Assembly: GCF_018070465.1 (NCBI RefSeq) | Contig: NZ_JAGPXT010000017.1 | Coordinates: 1-64,000 of the forward strand | Length of the DNA: 64,000 bases | Direction of reading: 5' to 3' | Source of the DNA: Micromonospora sp. C95 | GTDB taxonomy: Bacteria > Actinomycetota > Actinomycetes > Mycobacteriales > Micromonosporaceae | Part shown: positions 43,836 through 52,920 of the stretch, in pieces | Position numbering within the stretch: the first letter of the stretch is position 1 | Layout: each line of letters begins with the position of its first letter | Translations under genes and position numbers: made by a program | Notes under the pieces: model-generated | Told to the model about the DNA's origin: nothing | Database searches by the model: none | What the model saw: the letters and a program-made list of their open reading frames with translations, nothing else

Positions 43836-44715
43836 GCCGGATCTCCCCGATGAGCCTTTTGATCATGTCCTTCGATTCTGCCTCGCCGAGGGCGAGCGCA
43901 TCCAGTCCCCGCCAGACCCGTTCGTATGCCGCCAGTTCGTCGGGCTTGTCGAGATAGAGCGCCCCGGTCAACGACTCGCTGTAGACCACCGACGGTTCCG
44001 GCGCGGTGCGACCGCCCTTGGTGGGAGGGAAGTCCAGGATGACGAAGGATCCGGCGACCGCACCGGGCTGCGGCCCGGCGGACAGTGGTAGCACCCGCAC
44101 CGACAGGTTCGGCAGGTCGGAGAGCTTGAGCAGCTGGTCGAGCTGACCGCTCATGACCATCGGGCCGCCGACACCGCGTCGGAGCACCGCCTCGGACAGC
44201 ACCGCGTCGAGCCGGGGAGCCGCCGGCAGCCGTCGGACCAGCAGGCCCTGCCGCTGGAGTCGCACCTGGACGGCCCGCTCTCGATCCTCGTCGCTCAGCC
44301 GCCCGCCGAGACGGTAGAGCGCGTGCGCGTACTCCTTGGTCTGAAGAATGCCCGGGATCAGAGACTCGTCGTATCGGCGCAGGTGGGCGGCGGCGGATTC
44401 CAGGCCGACGTACAGCTCGAACCAGCTCGGCACGGCGTCGCCGTAGGCGTGCCACCAGCCCTTGGACTTCGTCTCGACGGCCAGGCCGCGCATCGCCTCG
44501 GTCATCTCCGGGGACACCCCGTACAGCTCGCACATCGCCTTGACGTCGAGCACCCGGACGGAGCCCATGCCGCATTCGAGCCGCCAGATCTTCTGCCGGC
44601 TGTATTCCAGGGCCTCGGCGGCGGCGTCGAGCGTCACCCCCGCCTCGTTGCGGAACTGGCGCAGCAGCCGGCCCAACTGCCGGCGCGGCACCGTCGATCC
44701 GAGGTCCTCGGCCAT
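43828..44715 (-). CDS. XRE regulator with DUF5753 (Scr1-type)
   Basis: Encodes about 295 residues from ATG 44715, with GGGAG 7 bp upstream. The N-terminal XRE HTH (LGRLLRQFRNEAGVTLDAAAEALEYSRQKIWRLE) precedes the DUF5753 domain (WFELYVGLESAAAHLRRYDESLIPGILQTKEYAHAL, then RQGLLVRRLPAAPRLDAVLSEAVLRR). It is co-transcribed with the DUF397 gene. The pattern is abundant in this group of bacteria and often marks regulatory or conflict-type loci. Confidence 0.93.
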   Translation of the reverse strand: MAEDLGSTVPRRQLGRLLRQFRNEAGVTLDAAAEALEYSRQKIWRLECGMGSVRVLDVKAMCELYGVSPEMTEAMRGLAVETKSKGWWHAYGDAVPSWFELYVGLESAAAHLRRYDESLIPGILQTKEYAHALYRLGGRLSDEDRERAVQVRLQRQGLLVRRLPAAPRLDAVLSEAVLRRGVGGPMVMSGQLDQLLKLSDLPNLSVRVLPLSAGPQPGAVAGSFVILDFPPTKGGRTAPEPSVVYSESLTGALYLDKPDELAAYERVWRGLDALALGEAESKDMIKRLIGEIRHD

Positions 44716-44941
44716 TCGCACACTCCCTGGTTCCATGTCGCAACACTGCGTCACCTGCCGCTGTAACCCTTATCGGTTCCGGCAAAGAAAGTCAATGCAT
44801 AAGCACGAAATTCAGCGTCGGAACGTTGCGCATCCACTGCGGAGCGTTCCAGGATGGTCACAGCGCGGCGGCCGGCCGATCCCCCCGGACGGCCGCCGCG
44901 CCCCGATCGCACTCTCCCGTCCAACGTGGAAAGGCAGCGAC

Positions 44942-45025
44942 ATGACGTTCCTCGAACGGGTCGCCGGTGAGTTGGCCACCGTCCAACCGGGCCTTGCTGC
45001 AGGGCAGGTGAAGGCACATGGGTAG
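44942..45025 (+). CDS. 27-residue micro-ORF
   Basis: Starts at ATG 44942 after GGAAAGG and encodes 27 residues beginning MTFLERVAGELATVQ. It ends TAG 45025, overlapping the next start at 45018 by 8 bp, so it is probably a real coupled leader peptide or small protein. It is divergent from the XRE gene across a promoter region of about 225 bp. Confidence 0.5.
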   Translation: MTFLERVAGELATVQPGLAAGQVKAHG

Positions 45026-45317
45026 GCGGTGGAAGTGGTTCCTGCGGCCCGGGGAGGTCACGTTGGACCTGACCGGGCAGGCGGTGCCGGACGGGGACGT
45101 ACCGGGCCGGTTTCGGCGGTTGGCGGTGGAGCATGTCGTACCGGAGCTGCGGGTGACGTCGCGGTGCGACGGCGCGGAAGTCTACGAGGTTCCCGAGGAG
45201 CGGCCGGCGACGTCCTCGGCGCGGAACCAACGCCCGAGCCGCTACGACCCGGACCGGACCGGGGAGCGCAATCGGGGACGGGCGATCGCGCGTCGCCTGC
45301 GGACATACCGGCGATGA
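45018..45317 (+). CDS. small basic hypothetical protein
   Basis: Encodes 99 residues. N-terminus MGRRWKWFLRPGEVTLDLTGQAVPDG, C-terminus rich in Arg (NRGRAIARRLRTYRR), which suggests nucleic-acid or membrane contact. ATG 45018 follows GAAGG by 3 bp. Both ends overlap neighbouring small genes (ATGA at 45314), so this is a tightly coupled trio. Confidence 0.6.
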   Translation: MGRRWKWFLRPGEVTLDLTGQAVPDGDVPGRFRRLAVEHVVPELRVTSRCDGAEVYEVPEERPATSSARNQRPSRYDPDRTGERNRGRAIARRLRTYRR

Positions 45318-45517
45318 ACGCCTTCGACCTGTCGCCCGCGCAGATCCGCAACCGGCTGATCCTGCGGGCCCGGCAGTCGGCGATGGCCGACCGGACCGCC
45401 CCGCACCACGAACGGCACCACCGGGGCGAGGTGGTACTTGTCGTGCGGGTCCGGCTGGACGTCAGCCGGCGCGGTGACCGGCCGTGGGCGTTCCACGACG
45501 GCTTCGACGAGTCATGA
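45314..45517 (+). CDS. small hypothetical protein
   Basis: Encodes 67 residues (MNAFDLSPAQIRNRLILRARQSAM..., then VVLVVRVRLDVSRRGDR). Start ATG 45314 overlaps the preceding stop. The stop at 45517 overlaps the convergent EcsC-like stop. No family recognised. Confidence 0.5.
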   Translation: MNAFDLSPAQIRNRLILRARQSAMADRTAPHHERHHRGEVVLVVRVRLDVSRRGDRPWAFHDGFDES

Positions 45518-46198
45518 CCAGGCCGGCGGGGGATCGCCGAACGCGCGACGGGCGGCCCGCACCGCCAGGGTGGCGAGGGCGGCGTTGGCGCCACCACCGA
45601 TCACGGCGCCGATCCCGAACGGCGCCGCTCGACCGAGCACGATGATGCCCTGCTTGGTCCCGTACTTCGTGATGAAGTTCCGGCCCAGGATCTTGTTGAT
45701 CTGCCGCAACGTCTCAAGCGGCACCTTGGCGACCACCTGGCGCCCCCAGTGCTGCCCGGTGCGCTCGGCGACCTTGGTGATGGTGGCGGAGCCGCTTCCG
45801 CCGAGCATGATTCCCATCACGAGCGTCCGGCGACGCTCGACCTCGTCGATGGGAACTCCGTGAACCTCGGCGATCGAGAGCGCGAACAGGGCGCTCAGCT
45901 CAAGCGATGAGAGGGCCTCGCCGGCCGACAGCGCCAGCGCAACACCGGTGCCGACACCCGGCGCGGCGGCAGCCCCGCCGACCGCCGCACCCGTACCGGT
46001 CAGGGCGCTCACGTACATCCGCTCCAGGGTGCGAATCACCTGCGCTGGCGTCGCCTCCGGATTCCGCTGGCGGGCCCGGGCGATGTTCTTGCGCACCAGC
46101 GAGCCCTGGGCGTCGATCGCCTTGTCCAGGAGGTCGAGGACGCGCTGCCCGGCAGCGGCTGCTGCCGGAACCGGCCCGTCGAGGGCATCTGCTGCCAT
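45512..46198 (-). CDS. EcsC-like protein
   Basis: Encodes 228 residues from ATG 46198, with GGGAG 9 bp upstream. Glycine/alanine-rich stretches (GTGAAVGGAAAAPGVGTGVALAL, APFGIGAVIGGGANAALATLAVRAARRAF) and KILGRNFITKYGTKQGIIVLG recall EcsC-family proteins. The hydrophobic, small-residue helices could insert in membranes. The family has no settled function. It is convergent with the tiny gene trio and divergent from the helicase. Confidence 0.6.
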   Translation of the reverse strand: MAADALDGPVPAAAAAGQRVLDLLDKAIDAQGSLVRKNIARARQRNPEATPAQVIRTLERMYVSALTGTGAAVGGAAAAPGVGTGVALALSAGEALSSLELSALFALSIAEVHGVPIDEVERRRTLVMGIMLGGSGSATITKVAERTGQHWGRQVVAKVPLETLRQINKILGRNFITKYGTKQGIIVLGRAAPFGIGAVIGGGANAALATLAVRAARRAFGDPPPAWS

Positions 46199-46577
46199 GC
46201 GGTGAACTCCCTGATCGAGACGACTGCCGGAGGCGGCTGGACAGCGCCCCTCCCGGGTCGCGATGAGACAGATTAAGGGGTGGCGGGGCCACCGTCTGTT
46301 GTCAGACTCCTGACAGTTCGCGGTCCTGGCGGGAATTCGCAGTGTGGTCGCGACCGCGTGTGCGTTACCGGCGGACCTTGACTTTTCCTCCCGACCTGCG
46401 GAAATCGAGATCGCATGCCCGGTCATGCCATCGACATCGATCGTCAGAATTCGACGTGTCGAATGACTTTTCCGCCTGCGACGACCGGTCTGTCTCTTGG
46501 CTACGATCGGCGCCGCGCAGACGGTCCTCGCTGTTCAGGACCCTTCGATGGCCCCCTCTTCGGCGTGTGGAGCGATG
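46199..46577. promoter_or_regulatory. divergent regulatory region
   Basis: 379 bp between EcsC-like and helicase genes. It contains TGTCAG-ACTC-CTGACA (46300-46315), a short palindrome that could be an operator, and a lower-GC stretch around 46380-46480. No gene is supported. Confidence 0.45.
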
Positions 46578-49500
46578 ATGCATCACCTGACGGTTCGCGT
46601 TGCCTGGCACGACAGCGAATGGAACGGTGCGGTATGCCGTGACCCCCGTGGGAACCCGTACTGCCTGGACCTCGATCGGATTCGTGCGGAGCGCAACGAC
46701 GCTCAGGAGGAGGCCGCCGCTGGGCGCTCCTTCGCCGAACTCGACCTGACCAAGCGGCCGGCCTGCGTCGCCGAGTCGGGGGCGTTCATGAACTCGACGC
46801 CCTGGGTGCGTCAGTTCAAGCACCCGTACGCGGAGCTGAAACCAACCGCGGCCACCCACGGCCAGCTGCGTCCGACGTCGGTGAAGGTTCCGGAGTTCTC
46901 CACCTTCGCGGTCCCGTTCGCCTGGATGTTGCGGAAGCGCTCGGCGGAGATCGAGAACCGGCTTCCCGAGCCCCTGTCGCCCGACGAGGAACCGCCCTTC
47001 TCGTCGCCGTGGGTGTTTCCCGCCGCCCGGCAGCGGGAGCTGCTCGGCGCGTGCTTCCGGCGGGTCACGCCGGGCAGTTCGCTCGCCGTCTTCTACACCA
47101 AGTCGGGGCACCCGCTCGGCGATCACATCAACCGTCTGGTCGTGGGCGTCGGCCGGATCGACGCGATGCGCGGCATCATCGAGTACGACGCACCTGCCGG
47201 CCAGCCCACCTATCCCTTGTGGGATCGACTGATCAGCCACTCGATCCGACCGGACGGCACCGAGGGCTTCCTGCTGCCGTACCACGCCTACCTGAAACCG
47301 ACCGGCGACCCGGCCGAGGACGCGCGCCGCCGCGAACTGCTGGCCGAGATCACCGTCGCCCCCGACCACGCGCAGCTCGCCGACTTCTCCTACGGCAGCG
47401 AGGTGGTCACCTCCGACGTCCTCCTGTCCGTTCTGGAGCGGTCGCTGGAGGCGGTCCGCGCAGTCATCCGGCACGGTGTCGCGTCAGGTCCGTGGACCGA
47501 ACGGGAGGAGTGGCTCAACGCCCGGATCGCCGAAGCGTGGGCCGATCGGGGCGCGTTCCCCGGTGCCGGTGCTGTGCTCGAGGCGATCGGCCTGCGCCTG
47601 GCGACATCGTTGCTGCTTGAGCTGAGCCGCGACGGAACACTGCGCCCGGCCGAAGACCCGTGGCCGCTGCTGGACGCCCTGCTGTGCGGCCGACGCCCGG
47701 CCCCGAAGAAGGTCTACGAAGCGGACCTCGCCGCCGCCCGCAACACCTGGACGGCGATGCCCCGGGCACGGCGCGACTTCATCATGTTGCTGAGCCGGTT
47801 CGCCCTCACCACCTCGGCCGCCCGCCGCTGGCTGGAGCCGGCCCTGCGCACGGCCGCCACCGAACGGCCGGTCTCCGATCTCGACGTCATCGGCAACCCG
47901 TACCTGGTCGCCGAGGTCGACCTCGGTGGCCGGGACGACCCGCCGGTCTCGCTCGCCGTGGTGGATCGTGGCCTGCTGCCCGATCCGACGGTCGCGGTGG
48001 CGGCACCGCTGCCGTCCCCGAGCCGGGTCGACTCGCCGGGCGACGCGCGCCGCGTGGAGGCGGCCCTCGTCACCGTCCTGCGCGCCGCCGCCGAGGAGGG
48101 GGACGCGCTGCTCTCGGTCGACGAGGCGCTCAGCCGGGTCACCGACCTCAAGCTGAGCCCACCGCTGACGGTCTCCACCGACTGGATCAACGGCAACATC
48201 GGCGCCGACCATCGGATCCTCCGCCTGGTCGACCTGCCCACCGGCGACCCGACGGCGCCGATGCGCTGCCTCCAACTGGCCGATCTCACCGAGCGGGGCC
48301 GGTTCCTGACCAAGAAACTTTCCGTCCGCGCGGAGCGGATCCTGCCCAGCCTGAACGAGGACTGGCAGACCCTGCTGCGGCAGGCCATCACCGATGGTGG
48401 CGGGGAGGTGGACGAGAACAACGAGCGGCACCGCACCGCTCTGGCGGAACAGGCCGTGGCGCTGGAGCAGATCACCACCCGAAAGCTCTCGGTCCTGGTC
48501 GGCCCGGCCGGCACCGGCAAGACGAGCGTGGTCGGCGCGCTGCTGGCCTCCGCGAAGCTGGCGGCCGACGGCGTGCTGCTGCTCGCCCCGACCGGCAAGG
48601 CGACGGTCCTGCTGGCGCAGAAGACCGGGGCACGTGCCCGCAACATCGCCCAGTTCCTGCACAGCCTCAAGCGCTACGACGGGCAACGCCAGCGGGTGCG
48701 GTTCACCGGTGACTCGCCCTACCGCCAGGAACGCACGGTGGTGGTGGACGAGTCTTCGATGCTCACCGAGGACCACCTGGTCGCGCTGCTCAAGGCACTC
48801 GACCTGGGGCACGTCCAGCGCCTGATCCTCGTCGGCGACCCGAGCCAACTGCCGCCGATCGGCGTGGGCCGCCCCTTCGCCGACCTGGTGGCCTACCTCG
48901 CCGGGGCACAGGGTGCCACCGATCCCGCCGTCGCGGCGCGCGCCGACGCGCTCGCCCGGCTCTCGATCGAGCTGCGTACCCAGGACGACCGCTCGTCGGA
49001 CATCCTGCGGCTGGCGGCGCTCTACAACAGCGAGACGCAGCCGGTCGATGCGGACTCGGTACTCGGCGAGTTGGCGTTGAACGCCGGCGAGCAGGGGGCG
49101 GGTGACGGTGCGGGTGGCAAGGATTCCGACCTACGGTTGGTGTTCTGGGAGACGACCGAGCAGTTGCGCGCCAAACTGCTCGACGAACTGGCCGCCGCCC
49201 TGGGCATGACCGATCCGGACGACGCGCAGGGTTATCACGCCGCACTCGGCCTGACCGAGCAGGGCTGGGTGCCCTTCGGCGACCACAACGGCGCGACGGG
49301 ATTCCAGGTGCTCTCGCCGGTGCGGATGCGGGAGTGGGGCACCTTCGAACTCAACCGTCTCCTGCAGAGCCACTTTCGGGGTGCTGAGCAGCGGCGCGTC
49401 CGGGACAGACGGGGCCGCAGCTACGGACCGGAGGAGATCGTCCGACTGGACAAGGTCATGCTGGTGAGCAACGGCACCCGCGACGGATACGACCACGGCG

Positions 49501-50294
49501 CCAAGCACAAGGTCAGGGACTATCTCGCCAACGGTGAGGTCGGTCTTGTCGCCCGGGAGAGCGGCGGCTGGTTCAAGATCGCCTTTGCCGGCCGCGAGAG
49601 GCGGCACTTCGACTTCTGGGCGGCCCCCAACAGCGCGGAACGCGTCGACCTGGAGCTGGCGTACGCCCTGACCGTGCACAAGGCGCAGGGCAGCGAGTTC
49701 AAGACCGTCTTCATGGTGGTGCCGGAGCAGAGCAAGCTGCTGACCCGGGAACTGCTCTACACCAGCCTGACCCGGGCCCGCCAGCGGCTGGTCCTGTTGG
49801 TACAGGGCCACGACGCCCGTCAACTCCGGGAAATCGCGCAACCGGAGCACAGCGAGACCGCCCGGCGCAACACGAACCTGTTCACCGGCGGCGTACGACT
49901 CACGCACCTCGGGGTGCCGTTCGCCGAGCACCTGATCCATCGCACCGCACGGGGCGAGCTGGTCCGCTCCAAGAGCGAGGTGGTGATCGCCAACCTGCTG
50001 CACGCCGCCGGCCTGGACTACCGGTACGAACGGCCGCTGCCCGGCGAACGTGTCGGCGGCACCGTGCACCCGGACTTCACCTTCGACGACGCGGGTGACG
50101 ACCCGATCATCTGGGAACACCTCGGCATGCTCGACCGACCGGGCTACCGCGCCTCGTGGGAGCGCCGCCGCGACTGGTACGCGGCCAACGGCTTCGAACT
50201 CGGCCGGAACCTGTTCGTCTCCGAGGAGTCCGGCACCGGCATCGACTCGGTCGCGCTCGCACAGCAGATCGAGCAGATCCGGGACCTGCTGTGA
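46578..50294 (+). CDS. SF1 helicase with nuclease-like C-terminus
   Basis: Encodes 1238 residues from ATG 46578, with GGAG 5 bp upstream; longer frames exist. The N-terminus (VRVAWHDSEWNG, then CRDPRGNPYC) is a conserved Cys-containing motif I cannot assign. The middle holds a RecD/UvrD-like motor: Walker A GPAGTGKTS, VVVDESSML, GDPSQLPPIG, and the C-terminal ALTVHKAQGSEFKTVF and YTSLTRARQRL. The tail (RSKSEVVIANLLHAAGLDYRYE, HPDFTF, WEHLGML) has the spacing of a PD-(D/E)xK-like nuclease. A DNA-processing or defence role is inferred from this architecture. Confidence 0.85.
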   Translation: MHHLTVRVAWHDSEWNGAVCRDPRGNPYCLDLDRIRAERNDAQEEAAAGRSFAELDLTKRPACVAESGAFMNSTPWVRQFKHPYAELKPTAATHGQLRPTSVKVPEFSTFAVPFAWMLRKRSAEIENRLPEPLSPDEEPPFSSPWVFPAARQRELLGACFRRVTPGSSLAVFYTKSGHPLGDHINRLVVGVGRIDAMRGIIEYDAPAGQPTYPLWDRLISHSIRPDGTEGFLLPYHAYLKPTGDPAEDARRRELLAEITVAPDHAQLADFSYGSEVVTSDVLLSVLERSLEAVRAVIRHGVASGPWTEREEWLNARIAEAWADRGAFPGAGAVLEAIGLRLATSLLLELSRDGTLRPAEDPWPLLDALLCGRRPAPKKVYEADLAAARNTWTAMPRARRDFIMLLSRFALTTSAARRWLEPALRTAATERPVSDLDVIGNPYLVAEVDLGGRDDPPVSLAVVDRGLLPDPTVAVAAPLPSPSRVDSPGDARRVEAALVTVLRAAAEEGDALLSVDEALSRVTDLKLSPPLTVSTDWINGNIGADHRILRLVDLPTGDPTAPMRCLQLADLTERGRFLTKKLSVRAERILPSLNEDWQTLLRQAITDGGGEVDENNERHRTALAEQAVALEQITTRKLSVLVGPAGTGKTSVVGALLASAKLAADGVLLLAPTGKATVLLAQKTGARARNIAQFLHSLKRYDGQRQRVRFTGDSPYRQERTVVVDESSMLTEDHLVALLKALDLGHVQRLILVGDPSQLPPIGVGRPFADLVAYLAGAQGATDPAVAARADALARLSIELRTQDDRSSDILRLAALYNSETQPVDADSVLGELALNAGEQGAGDGAGGKDSDLRLVFWETTEQLRAKLLDELAAALGMTDPDDAQGYHAALGLTEQGWVPFGDHNGATGFQVLSPVRMREWGTFELNRLLQSHFRGAEQRRVRDRRGRSYGPEEIVRLDKVMLVSNGTRDGYDHGAKHKVRDYLANGEVGLVARESGGWFKIAFAGRERRHFDFWAAPNSAERVDLELAYALTVHKAQGSEFKTVFMVVPEQSKLLTRELLYTSLTRARQRLVLLVQGHDARQLREIAQPEHSETARRNTNLFTGGVRLTHLGVPFAEHLIHRTARGELVRSKSEVVIANLLHAAGLDYRYERPLPGERVGGTVHPDFTFDDAGDDPIIWEHLGMLDRPGYRASWERRRDWYAANGFELGRNLFVSEESGTGIDSVALAQQIEQIRDLL

Positions 50295-50511
50295 CGGCCC
50301 GTCGAGGATCAACCGCTGCCGGCGAAGCCACTGGCTTGCCCCAACCTCCCCGAGCAGCAAGATGGGTCCTGATGCAGGAGGACCAGAGTTCCGTCGCCTC
50401 GTTTCCCTTCCTGGGGCGGGTGTTGTACGCAAGTAACGAACATTGGTTAACTTCGATGCATTTTGGACCTTCGCCCGTCACTGTGCGGTAACACTGCTCT
50501 ACCGTCGGGAC

Positions 50512-51801
50512 ATGGTCTCGCGTCGATCGATTCTCGGAGCGGTGCCACTCGCCGCCGCCGCCCTGACCGCCGCCCCGGCTCACCCCCGCTGGCTCACCGG
50601 AGCGTCCGCGTCCAGCGATCCGGTACGCGTACCCCCCGACCCGGCCACCATGCAGGCCGCCGCGACAGCGGTACGTGGCTTCACCGCCGACCTCTACCGC
50701 ACGATCGCGGCGAGCCAGGTCGGCGGCAACGTGGTGTGCGCGCCGTACTCGGTCCAACTGGCCCTCGCCATGGCCAGGGCGGGTGCCGGCTCGACCACGG
50801 CGGACGAGATGGATGCCGTGCTGCACGCGCCGCAGCCACGACCCGGCACTCTCGACAGTGGTCTGAACACCGTCGACCAGTCGCTCGCCGAGCGGTTCCA
50901 GGACGGCGACGGTGTGCGGCAGCCCCGGGTGACCACGGCCAACGCCGTGTGGACCCGGCTCGATCTGGGCCTGCGATCCGGCTTCCAGGACACCCTGGCC
51001 GGCTACTACGGTGCCGTCGCGCATCCGGTGGACTTCCGTGGTGCGCCGGAGGCGGCCCGCCAGGAGATCAACACCTGGGTGTCCGATCGGACCAACGCGA
51101 AGATCCCGGAGCTGTTGGCCCCGGACACGGTGCGCCCCGACACCAGCCTGATGCTCACCAACACGGCCTACCTGAAGGCGGCCTGGTACTACCCCTTCAG
51201 GGCGTCGGCCACGGTGGAGGAGCCGTTCACCCGGGATGACGGCACCGTCGTCCAGGTGCCGATGATGCGCGGCCCGTTCGACCGGATGGGGCACGTCCTG
51301 GGCGACGGTTGGCGGGCGGTCGACGTGCCGCTCGCGGGCGACGGGCTGGCCATGGCCGTCGTCATGCCGACCCGGGACGACCTCGCCGCGGTCGAGGCGA
51401 ACCTCGACGCGGCATGGCTGAGCGCGTTGTTCGCCGGCTTCCAGTTCACCGACATCCAACTGCGGATGCCCCGGTGGACGTTCCGCCTGCCCGCCCAGTT
51501 GGGCGCGGCGCTGAGCGGCCTCGGCATGCCCACGGCCTTCACGCCGTACGCCGACTTCGCCGGCATGAGCACCACCGACCCGGACCTGTGCATCGACGAC
51601 GTGGTGCACGAGACGTTCATCGGCGTGGACGAGAAGGGCGTCGAGGCGGCAGCCGCGTCGGCCGTCATCATCCGGCCACCGTCGATCCCGCAGGGACCGC
51701 AGTTCTTCCTGAACCGGCCGTTCCTGTACGTCATCCACGACCGGGTCACCGGCGTACCGCTGTTCATCGGCCGGGTCCACGACCCGCTGGTCAGCGGTTG
51801 A
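50512..51801 (+). CDS. serpin, Tat-exported
   Basis: Encodes 429 residues. A twin-arginine signal (VSRRSILGAVPLAAAALTAAP) leads a complete serpin fold: NVVCAPYSVQLALAMARAGA, LTNTAYLKAAWYYPF, VPMMRGPF, VDVPLAGDGLAMAVVMP, LRMPRWTF, then the hinge VDEKGVEAAAASAV and FFLNRPFLYVIHD. The alanine-rich hinge is what inhibitory serpins need. The loop after it (VIIRPPSIPQGPQ) is the cleavage region, but P1 cannot be fixed. It would inhibit extracellular serine or cysteine proteases. Confidence 0.93.
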   Translation: MVSRRSILGAVPLAAAALTAAPAHPRWLTGASASSDPVRVPPDPATMQAAATAVRGFTADLYRTIAASQVGGNVVCAPYSVQLALAMARAGAGSTTADEMDAVLHAPQPRPGTLDSGLNTVDQSLAERFQDGDGVRQPRVTTANAVWTRLDLGLRSGFQDTLAGYYGAVAHPVDFRGAPEAARQEINTWVSDRTNAKIPELLAPDTVRPDTSLMLTNTAYLKAAWYYPFRASATVEEPFTRDDGTVVQVPMMRGPFDRMGHVLGDGWRAVDVPLAGDGLAMAVVMPTRDDLAAVEANLDAAWLSALFAGFQFTDIQLRMPRWTFRLPAQLGAALSGLGMPTAFTPYADFAGMSTTDPDLCIDDVVHETFIGVDEKGVEAAAASAVIIRPPSIPQGPQFFLNRPFLYVIHDRVTGVPLFIGRVHDPLVSG

Positions 51802-51818
51802 CGGGCGCGGCGCGGCAG

Positions 51819-52409
51819 TCAGATCGTGAGGGGGCGGTCCCGCCGCGCGTCCGCCAGCACCTCCGCCCACCAGCGCAGTTCGGTCAGGCTCGCGGTCAGG
51901 CCGCGGGACAGTTCCGCGTCCGGCGCGTAGCGACCCTGGTCGTCGAGCGACGCCCACGGCGCCCGCAGGCCCAGGGCCCGGCGGGTGGTCACCACGCTGA
52001 GTTCGGCAAGCACCCCGCGCAGGTGTTCGATCGCCGCATGCCCACCCTGTACGCCGTAGGCCACGATGGTCGCGGGCTTGAGCCGCCACTCGCCGTAGTG
52101 CCAGTCAATGAGCCGTTTCAGCGAGGCGGGATAGCTGTGGTTGTACTCCGGCGTGACGAACACGAACGCGTCGGCTGCGGCGATCCGGTCGGCGACCTCG
52201 CTCTGCGCCCCGCCGCCCGGGTAGAGCAGGCTGTCGTCGGGCAGCGCGACATCGGCAACGTCGATCAGGTCGACCTCGATCGGTCGGTCCAGTGCGGCGG
52301 CGACCCAGCCGGCGATCGTCGGCCCCAACCGGTCCTTGCGCACGCTGCCCGAGATCACGGCGACGCGAACCCCGGCGGGAGAGCTGTGGCGTTCGGGTGA
52401 AGTGGTCAT
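51819..52409 (-). CDS. NADPH-dependent FMN reductase
   Basis: Encodes 196 residues of the flavodoxin-like FMN reductase family: VAVISGSVRKDRLGPTIAGWVA (FMN phosphate loop), FVFVTPEYNHSYPASLKRLIDW (the PEYN motif), VAYGVQGGHAAIEHLRGVL. It reduces flavins or quinones. It is divergent from a MerR gene. The shared palindrome at 52427-52442 overlaps its promoter, which has TTGACT and a 19-bp spacer, and a leaderless ATG is likely. Confidence 0.92.
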   Translation of the reverse strand: MTTSPERHSSPAGVRVAVISGSVRKDRLGPTIAGWVAAALDRPIEVDLIDVADVALPDDSLLYPGGGAQSEVADRIAAADAFVFVTPEYNHSYPASLKRLIDWHYGEWRLKPATIVAYGVQGGHAAIEHLRGVLAELSVVTTRRALGLRAPWASLDDQGRYAPDAELSRGLTASLTELRWWAEVLADARRDRPLTI

Positions 52410-52416
52410 GCCCGAA

Positions 52417-52447
52417 ACCGTGCAGGTTCAACATATGTTGAAGTCAA
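52417..52447 (-). promoter_or_regulatory. MerR operator/promoter for FMN reductase
   Basis: The perfect palindrome TTCAACATATGTTGAA (52427-52442) follows TTGACT on the minus strand with a 19-bp MerR-type spacer before a weak -10 (52417-52422). The reductase ATG lies about 38 nt from the -35, consistent with a leaderless message. Confidence 0.7.
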
Positions 52448-52473
52448 CTCCCGGCCCCGCCTACGCTGCGGCC

Positions 52474-52863
52474 ATGACAGTTCTCACGGGTACCCCTCGG
52501 ACGTTCAGCGTCGGTGAGGTCGCCGTCGACAGCGGCGTCGCACCGTCCGCCGTGCGGTTCTACGAGAACCACGGGGTCATCAACGCGGTACGCACCGCCG
52601 GCAACCAACGTCGCTTCGACGGATCCGCCGCGTGCCGGATCCAGGTGGCCAAGCTCGCCCAGCGGGCGGGCCTGAGCGTGCGCGAGATCGCCGCACTGTT
52701 CGCCGACCTGTCGGCCGATCCGACGCCCGACGAGTGGGCGGGCGTAGCCCATCGGCTGGTGACCGAGGTCGAGGAGCGGGTACGCAACCTCAAGGCGCAA
52801 CTCGCGGCACTGGAGTCGGGCACCAGGCTGTGCGAGATCGGGCGCGACGATCCGGCCCGGTGA
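52474..52863 (+). CDS. MerR-family regulator
   Basis: Encodes 129 residues. FSVGEVAVDSGVAPSAVRFYENHGVI, RTAGNQRRFDGSAACRIQVAKLAQRAGLSVREIAALF is the winged helix, followed by a dimerisation coil (HRLVTEVEERVRNLKAQLAALE). A lone C-terminal Cys (LCEIG) is not a full SoxR iron-sulfur set. Its promoter TTGAAG-N18-TACGCT overlaps the reductase operator and puts ATG 52474 at the transcript start. Operators on both sides imply it controls the reductase, itself and the esterase-like gene. Confidence 0.92.
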   Translation: MTVLTGTPRTFSVGEVAVDSGVAPSAVRFYENHGVINAVRTAGNQRRFDGSAACRIQVAKLAQRAGLSVREIAALFADLSADPTPDEWAGVAHRLVTEVEERVRNLKAQLAALESGTRLCEIGRDDPAR

Positions 52864-52883
52864 CCCGGACTGCCGTCGCGGTC

Positions 52884-52914
52884 TTGACTTCAACATATGG
52901 TGAACCCCGATCGT
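52884..52914 (+). promoter_or_regulatory. MerR operator/promoter for esterase-like gene
   Basis: TTGACT followed by TTCAACATATGGTGAA (52889-52904), one mismatch from the reductase-side palindrome and in the same orientation to its gene. The 19-bp spacer ends at GATCGT; ATG 52921 then lies about 37 nt from the -35, as at the reductase. Confidence 0.7.
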
Positions 52915-52920
52915 CGGGGC

